A stretch of 64,000 nucleotides of DNA from Lumbricus terrestris (Eukaryota > Annelida > Clitellata > Crassiclitellata > Lumbricidae): the NCBI GenBank assembly GCA_949752735.1, contig OX457052.1, positions 17,545,649 through 17,609,648 on the forward strand, given 5' to 3'. The translations under genes were made by a program, and so were the position numbers. This document shows positions 1-10,854 of this stretch, one piece after another; position 1 is the stretch's first letter, and each line of letters starts with the position of its first letter. The notes beneath the pieces were generated by a model. The model was not told the origin of the DNA and did not search any database. It was given only the letters and a program-made list of their open reading frames with translations.

Positions 1-93
1 GACTGCTCTGTTATTGAATAAATCGATGTTATTTTACATTACGGACCTGAGTATTACTCATCATCTTCTAGACTAGAGCAAGTGAACCCAACA
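1..93 (+). repeat. 3' end of the 5' LTR
   Basis: These 93 bases match 7653-7745 without a mismatch. An AATAAA polyadenylation signal lies at 17-22. The LTR ends in CCAACA, giving the usual ...CA-3' terminus. Confidence 0.95.
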
Positions 94-95
94 GA

Positions 96-112
96 TGGGG
101 TCTCTCGGGATT
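96..112 (+). promoter_or_regulatory. Candidate tRNA primer-binding site
   Basis: Two bases after the LTR end the sequence reads TGGGGTCTCTCGGG. A TGG start complementary to a tRNA 3' CCA and this position are typical of a minus-strand primer site. The tRNA species was not identified. Confidence 0.55.
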
Positions 113-421
113 TTTTTCACGATAATTTGAAATTTGCGTCAAAAAAGGGGCGTTGTTTCCGTGAAATTTAGCGAATAGTACGGTGGTAATTCCGTTGGAA
201 AAGTGTTATATGGTGGTTGGCCGTGAAGACAGGTCAATGGTTGTTGTTTTTGGCGAATTAGGTCGGGAAAATTAGTGCGGGAAATTTCGACGTTTTGCGA
301 TATTGAGTTTTGCGAGTTTTGTAAATTTGGTCGAGACAGTTTTGAAGTGAGCTGTCGTGGGTGAATTTTTGCGCTGTGCGTTGGTCTGCACGTCGAATAG
401 TCGACAGGGCGTAGAGGTAAA

Positions 422-666
422 ATGGCGTCGTTAGAGGAGGAGTTAATTCCTGAATTTGGGGATGTCAGAGACATACCAAGTGACACACTTCGACTGGTGA
501 GTGAGACATATGGTGAGGAAGTGGAGGACGTGTCTAGGTCACAGGTGAGGAGAATGGCGATGAAACCATTGTCACCGAAATTGGGTAGTGCAGCTTGGAA
601 ACTTAGGGCACAGGCTAAGAAAGAGGAGGCCGAGTTAGAGCGCTTGCACTTAAAAGAGGACAGAGA
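422..666 (+). CDS. N-terminal part of gag, interrupted by a hAT insertion
   Basis: The ATG at 422 opens a frame that begins MASLEEELIPEF and codes for an acidic, Glu/Arg-rich segment of 81 codons, after which the hAT element at 667 interrupts it. The frame then runs about 26 codons into hAT sequence and stops near 745. The same charged, helical composition continues after the insertion at 2136. The codon phase at 666 matches the phase at 2136, so the interruption removes no reading frame. Function is inferred as the Gag N-terminus; no domain is recognisable in this part alone. Confidence 0.7.
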
Positions 667-2127
667 CAGGGCCGTTTTAAGGAGTTTTGGGGCCCTAGGC
701 ACAAACCCTAATCCTAAACATATCCACGAGTCTAATCTACTCTAGCCAAATCAAGGTTTCTGGGGACGGAGAACAAGTATTTACACACACATTTTTGTCG
801 GTCGATTGCTCGAGACGTGTAGCGCCGAGACGGGAGGGCTATGGGAAAGGAATGTCCGAATGTGTCCCTCCATGAAGTCAGAAATTGTTGAATTTTCACA
901 TTGCATTTTAAGCTGCCATCTTTACAAAATTGCTCAACATTCGCAGTGCTGACATGCCTAGTCTAAGACTTCTATGATTGTTCTTGCAATTATAATAATT
1001 CCTTATTCAGTTTCCACATTGTAATGATAGGCCACATGCAGCATTGTAAGCTGGGATCTAGCCTAAGCAAAATTACAGATTATTATTTCAGTGCTGATTA
1101 CAAGAGTGGTTGAAAGTTTCAATAAAATTAATATAATTATTATTACAATCATAATTTCTTGACGTATCAAATTCAGCAACTCAGTTCTGCTGCTTCTGGA
1201 CCATTAGGCCAACAGCATAATAGGCCTAGTAGCCTAACGAATAACTGCAGACAGATCTAGGCTATAATTATATAAGACCTACTTTCTTGCATTGGAATTG
1301 GCTTATTCCCGCGCGTTGCTAAAAAGGCTTGTATTGTTGACCATGGAGGATAGGCCTACAGTTCTCGGAATTGCCACAAATGTTACACAAACCAAGGAAG
1401 AACCGCCAAAATCTGGAAGTCATGTAGTAGGCCTAATGATGCTGTTTTACTAAGTGTTCAAGTAACAAAACCTTTTTAAATTTCGACAGTTTTAAATTTG
1501 AAAGGTAGCACTAAAAAGTCGAAAATTGGTTTTACAAAAATAGTACTTGTACACATATTAACAGTAAATTATACTCATTGTAAGATGATTGTATCATATT
1601 ATTACATTAATAGATTTTATCGTCATAATATCATACAATAGTAAATAATATCACCGTATATTACTAGAGTTCGTGTATTATACAATAATGTAAGCAGCAA
1701 TTCAAACTTATAATTTGGTCAAATGTTTTAGGTAGTCATTTCTGGGTGAAGTTCCTTCCACACTGGGAGATGCTTAGATTAAACACTGAACGTAACCCGA
1801 TTCCCGTATCAAACTCTCAGTCTCATATATAGAGTGCCGATACTCTATTCATGCCTTCTATGTGCATCGCGCATCATGTGTCATTTTGTTACGTTTATTA
1901 ATATTGATAGAAGAACCTAGGCCTATACACAGCTAGAGCACAGCAATCTTTGTATTACAAGTGTACTGTGTAAAATAAATTTAAGCTTAGCACACGTTAA
2001 AGTTCGTATAACATGTTGCTAGGCCTAATTTGTTATGCAATGTAGCGTTTTGGGTCGCCGCGGGGCCCCCCTGTTGCGCGGGGCCCTAGGCCCGGGCCTC
2101 GCGGGCCTGTGCCTTAAAACGGCTCTG
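667..2127. mobile_element. Non-autonomous hAT-like DNA transposon inserted in gag
   Basis: The ends are inverted repeats: CAGGGCCGTTTTAAGG at the left and, read from the other strand, CAGAGCCGTTTTAAGG at the right (15 of 16 identical). Both sides carry the 8-bp duplication GACAGAGA (659-666 and 2128-2135). An 8-bp duplication with CAG-starting termini is diagnostic of the hAT superfamily. The 1461-bp interior has no transposase ORF, so the copy needs a transposase from elsewhere. Both subterminal regions share a GGGGCCCTAGGC-like GC-rich block. The apparent start of the long downstream ORF at 2035 lies inside this transposon and is not the true gag-pol start. Confidence 0.92.
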
Positions 2128-2135
2128 GACAGAGA

Positions 2136-5100
2136 GTGGGAGAGAGAGAAGGAGCGAATGAGATTCGAGGAGAAGAAAATGCAAATTGAAGCAGAGAGAG
2201 AGGAGAAGAAAATGCAGATTGATGCAGAGGAGAATAAATTGAGGATTGAAGCAGAGGAGAATAAATTGAGGATTGCAGCAGAGGAGAATAAATTGAGGAT
2301 TGAAGCAGAAGAGACGAAAAGGAGATTTGGCATGGAGGAGAAACGAATGAATATGGAATTTGAGAAGCAGAAATTAGAAATGGACGGACGGAGGATAGAA
2401 GGAGGTGGTGCTGTCGAACGACCAGCGCATGGAAATGAGGATTTGCGTTTTGGGGCAGCTCTGAAATTTGTGCCAAAATTTGATTCGGCCGATATCGAAC
2501 ATTATTTTGCGGCGTTTGAGCAAGCAATGACGTTGCATCAAATTCCGATGGGAAAATGGTCGTCCCTCCTACAGCCACAGTTGTCGGGGAAGGCGGCGAA
2601 AGTTTTTGCGGCTTTATCGTTGGAGGAGTGCGTCCAATATGATATTGTGAAGAGTGCGCTATTGACGGCGTACGAACGTATTCCGGAATTTTATCGAAAG
2701 AAATTTCGGGGGTTGCGAAAAGAACCGAGGGAAACGTATGCGAATTATGCATTTCGACTGCAGAGTCCTTTTCAGAGATGGATTGAGGGTACAAACTCGT
2801 GGGAGGAGTTAGCAAAATTTAAAGAGGTAATTCTCATGGAGCAGTTTGTACAAGCGTTACCTATTGAAGTACACAGGTGGCTGATAGATAAGAGTCCTGA
2901 TACTGTGGCAAGTGCTGCACGTTTAGCGGATGAATATGCAGTGTTATACAAGCAGGGGCCGAACCATTATTCTGGGGGGTTCCGCAGGGATTTTTTCGAC
3001 CGTACACGAGGATTCTCATCTGATGAAAGTGAGAAGAAAGATGTATGGGAGCGTCAAGGCGTGGGGTACAAGGATGGTACGCGTCGTGATACAAATTGGG
3101 GTCGACGTTCGCCTCAAAGAGGAACGTATGGGTTTAATAAGCCTGTGCGGGAAAATGATGACGTCACTGGTTTTGGGGAACCGGTCACGTGCGCATTTTG
3201 TAGAGCGCCAGGTCATACGAAGGCCAGTTGTTGGAAATTAAAACGAAAGGAGGGGACTCAAATGGAAAATTGGAGGGGTGCGAAACCTGTGGGTTTGGTT
3301 CAGACTGTTTCGGCGCCTGTTAAACCACAGAGTTTTCCGAAGCCAATTGAATCTGTTGATAAACTGTATGCACCATTTTGTGTGATTGGATGTGTAATTG
3401 ATGATGAGGGTGCACGAAAGGAGGCGGTATTCTTGAGGGACAGTGGAGCGCTGCAGTCTTTGGTGTCTAATGAATGGTTGAATGAGCATGAGTTTGTACA
3501 CATGAATGAAACGAGATTACTCAGAGGTATATCTGGTTCTATTGTGGAATGTCCTCTGGTGAAAGTGAATGTTGATTGTGCATTTGTTCAAGGTGAGGTG
3601 TTATGCTGTCTAATGAATTCACTTCCTATGGCTGGGGTGCATTGCATTGTGGGTAATGATACAGCGCTGGCAGGACAGGTGTTGGAGGTCGCGGTGACGA
3701 CTCGTGCACAGGCTAGAGCACATGCACTGAGACAGAGTGAGAGGGAGACGGCGGTGTGCAGTGAAGCGGCGCCCGAGCAGTCGGAGATAGTGGGTCAAAG
3801 TACGGAGTCGGCCGACCAAGAGCGAACGCCAGGTGAAATAATTGACAGACAAGTTGAACGAATGAATTTCGATGAAGGCGACTTATCGAGTTTATTTGCA
3901 GCGACAGAATCTGTTGTGACAGAAAGATCGGAGCTATATGTTAGCCGACAGGAATTAATATTGCGCCAGCGCCGGTGTCCTGAATTGAGACCATTGTATG
4001 CACAAGTCGACGAGACGGTGTCTGTCGGTGGGCGTGTACAACCGTATGCGTTGGTGGACGAGGTCTTGGTGCGTCGATGGGAGGAGAAGTGTACACCATT
4101 AGGAATGGGTGTGGTACAAATAGTTGTGCCTCGTGACTTAAGACAGAAGTTGTTGCATGTGGCCCATGATATACCAGCGGCTGGGCATTTGGGTACTAGA
4201 AAGACATTGGATCGGTTGACGAAGCATTTCTGGTGGCCTCATGTGAATCGAGACGTTCGTGAGTATTGTCGTTCATGTGATGTGTGTCAACGCTTAGGCA
4301 AAGGAAACAGAAATTATAGGGCGCCCATGGTCAGTATGCCTGTAATGGAGGAAGTGTTTCAACGCTTGGCAATGGATATCGTAGGCCCATTGAGTGTATG
4401 TGAGGGAACGGGGAATAGGTTTATTCTCACGGTCATTGATTTGGCTTCCCATTTTCCATTTGCGTTTCCGTTGAAGAATCATACGGCGCAGGATGTGGCT
4501 AAATGTTTGTGTGAAGTTTTTTCGCTTTTCGGATTTCCGAAAGAATTGTTATCTGATTATGGCTCAGAATTCATGTCTGATTTGATGCAAGTGTTTGTGC
4601 ATGAATGTGGTATTGTGCAGTTGAAAACTAGTCCTTATAGACCACAAACGAATGGCTCGTGCGAACGCTTTCATCGTACTATGAAAGATATGTTGAAGGC
4701 GTTGGCTGAAACATATCCGGGTTCTTGGGATGCAATGTTGCCGTGGATCTTGTTTGCATATAGAGAGGTTCCGGTACAGGGTACTGGCTTTTCTGCTTTT
4801 GATTTGATGTATGGCAGAGATGTGCGTGGCATGTTGCAATTGATGAAGGAAGAATGGTTGGCGAAAGATGTTGTACATGAAGTGTCTGGCAAGAACGTGA
4901 TTGACTATGTTTTACAATTACGTGAACGTATGCGTGTTGGATTGAAACTTGCTGGTGAAAATGCTGTTGATGCGAAAAGTAAATCGAAGCAACTGTATGA
5001 TAAGCAGTCACGTGCTGTGTCTTTTGAGGAAGGTGAAAAGGTTTTACTCTTGATTCCGTTGGTGGGTAAACCTTTACAGACCAAATATTGTGGACCGTAT

Positions 5101-6699
5101 GTGGTTGTACGTCGACTTGGTCCGGTCGATTATTTAGTGAGTACCCCGGATCGAAGAAAAACGGAACGGGTGGTACATGTGAATCTGATGAAGCGCTATG
5201 TGGATCGTATGGATGTGGTGTATGAGCGACCGCATGAGGAGGTGGTGGCTTCTGTGTTGGTGGTAAATCCGGATGTGAGGATGAATGATGTGACTTTAGA
5301 GGATAAGGTCTTACAATGTGAAGTGTCTGCTGAATGTCGTGCGGAATTGCGGGATGTTTTGCATGACTTTGCACATGTGTTTAGTGAAGTACCGGGTAAA
5401 ACATCTATGGTGTCTCATAGAATTGATTTGGTTGAAGGTGCTCGCCCTGTTCGACAATACCCTTACAGGTTAAATCATGAGAAAATGGCGAGGGTGGATA
5501 AAGAGGTGAATCAGTTGTTGGAAGCGGGGATAATAGAGGAGTCCGAGAGTCCGTGGGAAGCTCCGATTGTCTTGGTGCCTAAGCCAAACGGTACAGATCG
5601 TCTTTGTACAGACTTCAGGAAACTGAATGGATTATCTGTTCCGGATCCATTTCCTATGCCACGGGTGGAGGTGTTAATTGATCGAGTGGGTCAGTCACGG
5701 TTTATAACAAAGCTGGATATGACTAAAGGTTACTGGCAGATCCCGATGCATCCGGAGTCAGTTCCGTTAACTGCGTTTGTCACCCCGAAAGGGCATTACC
5801 AATGGAAATACATGAGTTTTGGCCTGAAGAATGCTCCGGCTTCGTTCTCAAGGTTAATTACGAAAGTGCTGAATGGATTGAATGAGTTTTGTGATGCTTA
5901 TTTAGACGACATCATCATTTTCAGCTTAGCATGGTCGGATCATTTGGTTCATTTGCGAAAAGTGTTATCTCGAATAGCTGATGCTTGTTTAACTCTGAAT
6001 CTGGCTAAATGTGTCTTTGCTAATGCGTCTGTGGATTTCTTGGGTCATCACATTGGGATTGACGGAGTTCAGCCAAGGTTGAAGAAGGTGGAAGCGGTGT
6101 TGAAATTTCCTAGGCCTGCTACTAAAAAACAGGTGCAATCTTTCTTAGGATTAGCGGGATACTATCAGAGGTACTTGCCTCATTTCTCTGATATTACTTT
6201 GCCGCTCACGGCTTTGACAAAGAAAGGGATTCCTTTTAGATGGAATGAGGAAGTGGAGGTTGCTTTTCTTGATCTAAAATCTCGTCTGGCTTCTAGACCT
6301 ATCTTAATACCTCCTGACTTTACTAAACAGTTTTGTGTGGGTGTTGATGCTTCTCAATTCTGTCTGGGAGCGTGCTTGTTTCAGATGAAGGATGGATTGG
6401 AACACCCGATCTGCTATTTGAGTCGGAAGCTGCTGCCGCAGGAGATTCGCTATTCGACCATAGAGAAGGAAGCGCTGGCACTGATGGTCGCCTTGCGGGC
6501 CTTTAGTGTCTACTTTGGATCCGCAGTCGTCCTGGTGTTCACCGATCATAAACCTTTGCAGTTCATCCATCAGATGGCGAACAAAAATATGAAGCTCTTG
6601 CGATGGAGTTTGGAGCTTGAACAGTACAACTTGGACATTAGACATCGTCCAGGCGAATGGAATGTTCTGCCGGACATTCTGAGTCGTCCATCTGCGTAA
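2136..6699 (+). CDS. gag-pol: Gag-pol polyprotein body of Gmr1-like retrotransposon
   Basis: One open frame runs to the TAA at 6697 without frameshift or internal stop. Numbering codons from 2035: a coiled-coil Gag region with tandem AEENKLRI-type repeats (nucleotides about 2190-2320); a zinc knuckle CX2CX4HX4C at 386-399; a retropepsin-like protease with DSGA at 469-472; an integrase HHCC zinc finger at about 703-756; integrase catalytic D781, D841 and E877 (exact D,D-35-E spacing); reverse transcriptase with YLDD at 1289-1292; and RNase H with its first catalytic Asp at 1438. All catalytic residues seen are intact. Integrase before reverse transcriptase is the defining oddity of the Gmr1 group. 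The sequence would support copy-and-paste transposition but for the split gag. Confidence 0.93.
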
Positions 6700-6810
6700 T
6701 GTGAGTGGGAGCGGGTGAGGGCACACGTCAATCAGTGTCTCCACTTGTCTCCTCACAGCGGAGTCGTCGGGCGTGCTAGAGATGCTCTCTGGTACGTCTA
6801 TCCTCGTCGT

Positions 6811-6888
6811 ATGTCAATGGAACATTCTGTCATGAAAAGTCAAACACTGTCCAGAAACAGTTTCAATGGAACGTTCTGTCATAAAAGG
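6811..6888 (+). repeat. Short direct repeat in retrotransposon 3' UTR
   Basis: A block TCAATGGAACATTCTGTCAT occurs near 6814 and again, with one change, near 6863. It lies in the 600-bp non-coding stretch between the pol stop and the polypurine tract. No other structure was recognised there. Confidence 0.6.
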
Positions 6889-7285
6889 AAAGCACGGAAT
6901 TCTTCGGCAATGAACTCTTCAGTGTGTCTGTAGTGTAGGGTGGCTTGTGCCGATGACCATTATACATTTTGGTTCATTTTTGATACACCAGTTGGTGTCC
7001 AAATTTTTTCTTGTGTTTCAGATATAGTTTTTTGGACATTTGAACTATTGAGGTGTATGTATATATATCGTGATTACGTGTGAACTGATGATTTGGGTTA
7101 TATGAAGTTTGTGTATTCAGATCATGATTATATCGGACTCTTACGTTATTTATGAGTGCGATGCATTATTTAGTTAAGTCTTGCTGAATTGCTTAGTACG
7201 TGTAATGGCTTGTACTGAGTGATTTTGCATTTAGGCGTAGCATTGTTCGTATAGTTCGTCGTCCCCGTTGGACTCCTCATGTTCT

Positions 7286-7297
7286 GGTGGGGGGGTA
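7286..7297 (+). promoter_or_regulatory. Polypurine tract
   Basis: The sequence GGTGGGGGGGTA directly precedes the TGTGAG start of the 3' LTR, the expected place for the plus-strand primer. Confidence 0.7.
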
Positions 7298-7745
7298 TGT
7301 GAGTGTTAGCTACCTATTACCCCTCTGGGCTTCCTTACTTGGACTCTCCTTGACTATGTGGGAGTTGAGGGAAGGGCAGGGCCTATTTAAAGGGCTACTA
7401 CTGTGGGGGCTTGCTTCTTGTCGTGGGTCTACTCTGTGGTGTGTGTTCGACTCCTGTTGAGCGTGGCGTGTGGTTCGTGTTCTACGACGTTTGTCTTCTT
7501 CGATTGCCGTCCCACCTCGTTGGTGAACTGGCCTACATCCGTCTTCCTTTGGGCTCCGTTAGCCTGGTGTGTCTTCACGTCAGCTCTGTCGAATCAGCTG
7601 TATCGGTCGTACTTCATGTCAGCTTTGGGTAACGTTAACCTACTTCTTGTCAGACTGCTCTGTTATTGAATAAATCGATGTTATTTTACATTACGGACCT
7701 GAGTATTACTCATCATCTTCTAGACTAGAGCAAGTGAACCCAACA
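7298..7745 (+). repeat. 3' LTR, 448 bp
   Basis: The LTR starts TGTGAGTG directly after the polypurine tract and ends CCAACA at 7745. A TATTTAAA TATA-like box is at 7384-7391 and AATAAA is at 7669-7674, so promoter and poly(A) signals are both present. The last 93 bases equal the start of the window. Confidence 0.9.
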
Positions 7746-9090
7746 ATATATAAAAATATTATGCATATGCGCAGAAGAGTGTCACGCACGTCTGCGGCGA
7801 TCCAGTCCGCTCCTCGTCCGCCATACTTTCAGAACGAACGGCTATTTAATTGCCGTGTGGAATATTAGCTTGGCAATTAGATAATGCCGTGCTTGCCGTC
7901 CATGCAATTGCCTGCAGTCTGCGGCGAGAAGTCTAGAAGCAGGCGTCGACTTTGCTTTGGTCTATTTCGACGGCAACTATATTATCGTCCACGAGTCTTG
8001 CAGACAAAGCCATTATAAAAACAGGCTCATACAGACTTATAGGCACACATAGGCACACATATAGGCACACATACGCACACATACAGACACGTAGACAATA
8101 CGAGTAGACATCACGCGAATGTATTGCGTGGGTAGTTCTGTCTGTCTGCCTATCTAAATTTTCCTGTATGTCTGTCTGTCTGTATGCCTGCCTGCCTCTC
8201 AGTGTGTGTGTGTGTGTGTGTGTGTTTCTGTCTGTCCGTCTCATTATAATATAATTACTGAGATATGGCTATATAGGACATTAAGTGATAGCTATAATCG
8301 ATGCCCCGTAAGTGCTATTTATGGCAGCACGTATACGCGTCCTATAATATTATGATGGTTTAGAATGATTAAGCACCGACCACTCATGAGCGCTGTATTT
8401 GCGCTAAGCTATTGTCGGCTCTGCTATTCATATAGCCTACATGTATGAGCCAATGCTCGTGTGCTCGTAGATGGTTGGAGATCATCATGACGTAAGCTTA
8501 TATATGATTTTCATGCGCACCATTACATTAAATCTGATATTGTACGGTATAAAGCCAACTGCAATCGGGTCGGTTCTTACACGCTAAGTACGACACATTT
8601 ACAGTTGAGCACGAGGCCCGAATGTAATCCTATACTCAGCTCCATGCGAAAGCCACGTTATGACAATAGGCGGAGATTTGGACCTTACTGGGGGGGGAGG
8701 GGGCGGGCGAACGAGCATCTCCGACCCCACCATAAACTAGGGGGACCGTCCCCCTGCCCCAAGTCTCCGTCCATGGCCATGACCATGCAACCTCGACGTT
8801 TGTCGAAATAACAACAGTTATTTTAGAATTTAGATAAATTAAAAATGTGAAAAAACCCAGAAAGTTCGAGATAAATCTGCGGATGTCGTCAACAGGACAA
8901 CCCTAAAAGAAAAAAAATTCGCTAATGCAGAGTCGTTCCTTTTTCATGCCTAGCCTACGTGTAGTTACAGATGGCTAAACTGTTTGCTAAATCAACGTGA
9001 TTGTCAATTTTATTAAAATATGCATAAACCCAATTTACATTGTCTGGACTAAACCGTCGTCTAACAATTGAGGCAACTGCAGAACTTGGT
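7746..9090. other. Intergenic stretch without a recognised gene
   Basis: It holds short simple repeats: a GCACACAT-type run near 8044-8080, CTGT/CTGC runs at 8140-8200 and (GT)n at about 8198-8226. A polyguanine run lies at 8690-8705. The ORFs here are short and of low complexity. No gene was recognised. Confidence 0.5.
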
Positions 9091-9664
9091 CATGGGCGGA
9101 GTTTGGTTTCCGTTCTTGGAGGGCTAAATTTGTTGACGAGCAGCGCCGAGAAATATTTTCTCGGGTCCAAAAAAGTTGATGACCTTTTTTCAGTCCTCGG
9201 TCTGAAATATCGGCGAAAAGTGCTAATTTTTCCGGCCAAAAAGTTGATATATAGGCCTAACCTTTTTTTAGTCATTCGTAAAGAACCTTTTTCCGAACAA
9301 ATGTCTGCGTCTGCGCCTTCTTGGGGAGGGCTAAACCCAGTGGCGGCGCCAGGATTTCAGTTTGGGGGGAGGGGGAGCTGAAGCCTCGCGTCGAAAATTT
9401 TCCATTTTCGCCGCCAAAATTTCTGACGACCTTTTTTTTTAGTCGTCAGCCGAATATCGCGGATATTTAGGCCTAAATGTAAAAAATTGGGATTGCCCTT
9501 TTTTAGGGGGACTGAGCCTCTTGTAGGGGGGGGCTTAGCCCCCCAGCCCCTAGCACCGCCACTGGCTAAACCCGAGAAAATATACCATTTACACGGTAAA
9601 AATGACTCCCGACCTTCTTGGGGAGAGGGGCTTAGCCCCTAGCCCCTGATAAACTCCGCCCATG
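9091..9664. mobile_element. Outer MITE of a nested pair
   Basis: The termini CATGGGCGGAGTTT and its exact reverse complement enclose 574 bp with no ORF. The flanks AACTTGGT and AACCTGGC match at 6 of 8 positions, consistent with an old 8-bp target duplication. A second element (9338-9564) is inserted within it. Conserved GGGGCTTAGCCCC-type blocks occur inside. Confidence 0.7.
9338..9564. mobile_element. hAT-like MITE, CAGTGGCG family, nested copy
   Basis: The ends are CAGTGGCGGCGCC and, read inverted, CAGTGGCGGTGC. A perfect 8-bp duplication GCTAAACC lies on both sides (9330-9337 and 9565-9572). It is 227 bp long and non-coding. Related copies are at 46587-46854 and, more worn, at 48769-49066. 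Confidence 0.9.
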
Positions 9665-9772
9665 AACCTGGCAGCAGAAAAATGCAAGCAAATATTTTAT
9701 AGCATTCATAACTGAAACATCAATAATTCCAGTCTGTGCTCGTCAATAAGTGGCTGGACGGCGTTCAGATTT

Positions 9773-9845
9773 TAAAACGAGTGCATGGACACCGTCCATG
9801 GCCGTCCAGGCACACTTTAAGGCTTTAAACCCTGCCCACAGAAGG
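9773..9845 (-). repeat. Short palindromic repeat related to the 43148 duplicate
   Basis: The sequence carries GTGCATGGACACCGTCCATGG and GCCGTCCAGGCACACTTTAA elements that match, in reverse orientation, the two tandem copies at 43148-43271. It runs from CAGATTTTAAAA to TTTAAACCCTG. No clean duplication was found around this copy. Confidence 0.6.
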
Positions 9846-9899
9846 AAGTCGAGTTTGACTGTCGGCAATTAACCAACAGGGTTCTAATCACGTCCTGCT

Positions 9900-10195
9900 A
9901 CTCCTGCTACTCGTCGTGTACTTCGCTCTTCGGCTAGGGGTGAACTTCTGGTCCCGCGGGCCCGCTTAGTTATTAAGCAGTGCCGTGCTTTCTCGGTTGT
10001 GGGGCCTACAGTCTGGAACGACCTCCCGGTTACGCTTCGCTCTCTACTTGTGGCCCATCCGGCTGGGTTCTACAAGTCTCTCAAGTCTTTTTTCTTTGTT
10101 CGTGGTTGGGCTGGGAGCGCCTCTGAGTAGTTTCTTGAAGGGGCGCTATATAAATGCTATGAATGAAGGAATGAATGAATGAATTTTATCAGTGC
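9900..10195 (+). mobile_element. 3' end of an L2/CR1-like LINE
   Basis: Translation gives the C-terminal signature of L2-like ORF2, with RAFSVVGPTVWNDLP at about 9985-10030 and a downstream FFFVRGW. It then runs into the tail GGGAGCGCCTCTGAGTAG, GGGGCGCTATATAAATG and a (GAAT)n end. It is strongly 5'-truncated with no RT domain. The same tail recurs across the window and in the local SINE family. Confidence 0.8.
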
Positions 10196-10850
10196 CATCT
10201 GCCGATTGGAAGGTTGAGTGGACTTTTGAGAGGTTAGCAGAATAGATAAAGCCTATCGATCTATAGTATTAGTCTAGGCCTATGTGACCTAAGCAGTCTT
10301 TTCCAGGTCGTATGCCCATGCATTTTTTAGTCCATGGAGCCTAACTAAATTACGAAAAGATCGTTCATCGGCAGGTCCTGAGGCCCTACAGGATTTACGA
10401 AATGCCATGGTACTGCCACGATTCAGCTTACTGATCCCGCTTTTACTAATTTGTAAAGGTGTTTAGTCCATAGTAAGCATAGTTGATGGTATTGCATGAT
10501 GAGCTTGATAACAGGCCTAGGCCTATGTAATTTTTCAATTATGATCAATGGATGATGTGTATTATTAATGAATGAATAGATTTGTTCTTAATAACATCAC
10601 AGTATAAACACATAATATAATATAATTATGTGGTATAGGCCTAAATGTTATTTATACTGTGATAACATGTATGCTCCGTTTAAGATGCGAGATCAAAGAT
10701 GGCGCCCAGTAAGCCGTTTAAAATTATGACGTCACAAGGCTTGAAAGGTTCAAAATTCATCATCTTTAAACCGGAAGTTATCGTTTGACCTGTTATTATC
10801 CAGCGAGCAAAACGTGTTTGGTGTTTTTAGTTGAAAAATACAGTTTTATG
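10196..10850. other. Upstream region of DOHH
   Basis: This AT-rich sequence contains several TAGGCCTA-type octamers. No TATA box or CpG-rich promoter could be called with confidence. The DOHH 5' UTR and promoter presumably lie in its last few hundred bases. Confidence 0.35.
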
Positions 10851-10854
10851 TGAA

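Larger units (their letters stand above)
1..7745 (+). mobile_element. Gmr1-like Ty3/gypsy LTR retrotransposon (5' LTR cut by window edge)
   Basis: Bases 1-93 are identical to 7653-7745, so the window opens inside the 5' LTR and the element ends with the 3' LTR at 7745. In order it holds the LTR end, a leader with a candidate primer-binding site, the start of gag (422), an inserted hAT element (667-2127), the rest of gag-pol (to 6699), a 600-bp 3' untranslated region, a polypurine tract and the 3' LTR (7298-7745). The pol order is protease, integrase, reverse transcriptase, RNase H. This is the Ty1/copia order, but the motifs are of gypsy type, which matches the Gmr1 group known from deuterostomes. 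No env-like ORF was found. Identical LTR segments and an intact 1.5-kb-codon frame suggest a young insertion. The target-site duplication cannot be checked because the left flank is outside the window. Confidence 0.93.

Noticed and set aside
2035..2135. ATG at 2035 as the true gag-pol start
   Set aside because: It lies in the hAT terminus; the ATG at 422 continues in phase across the insertion and is the better start.
6715..6933. Possible env-like ORF after pol
   Set aside because: Only 72 codons, no signal peptide or membrane segment; sits in the 3' UTR.
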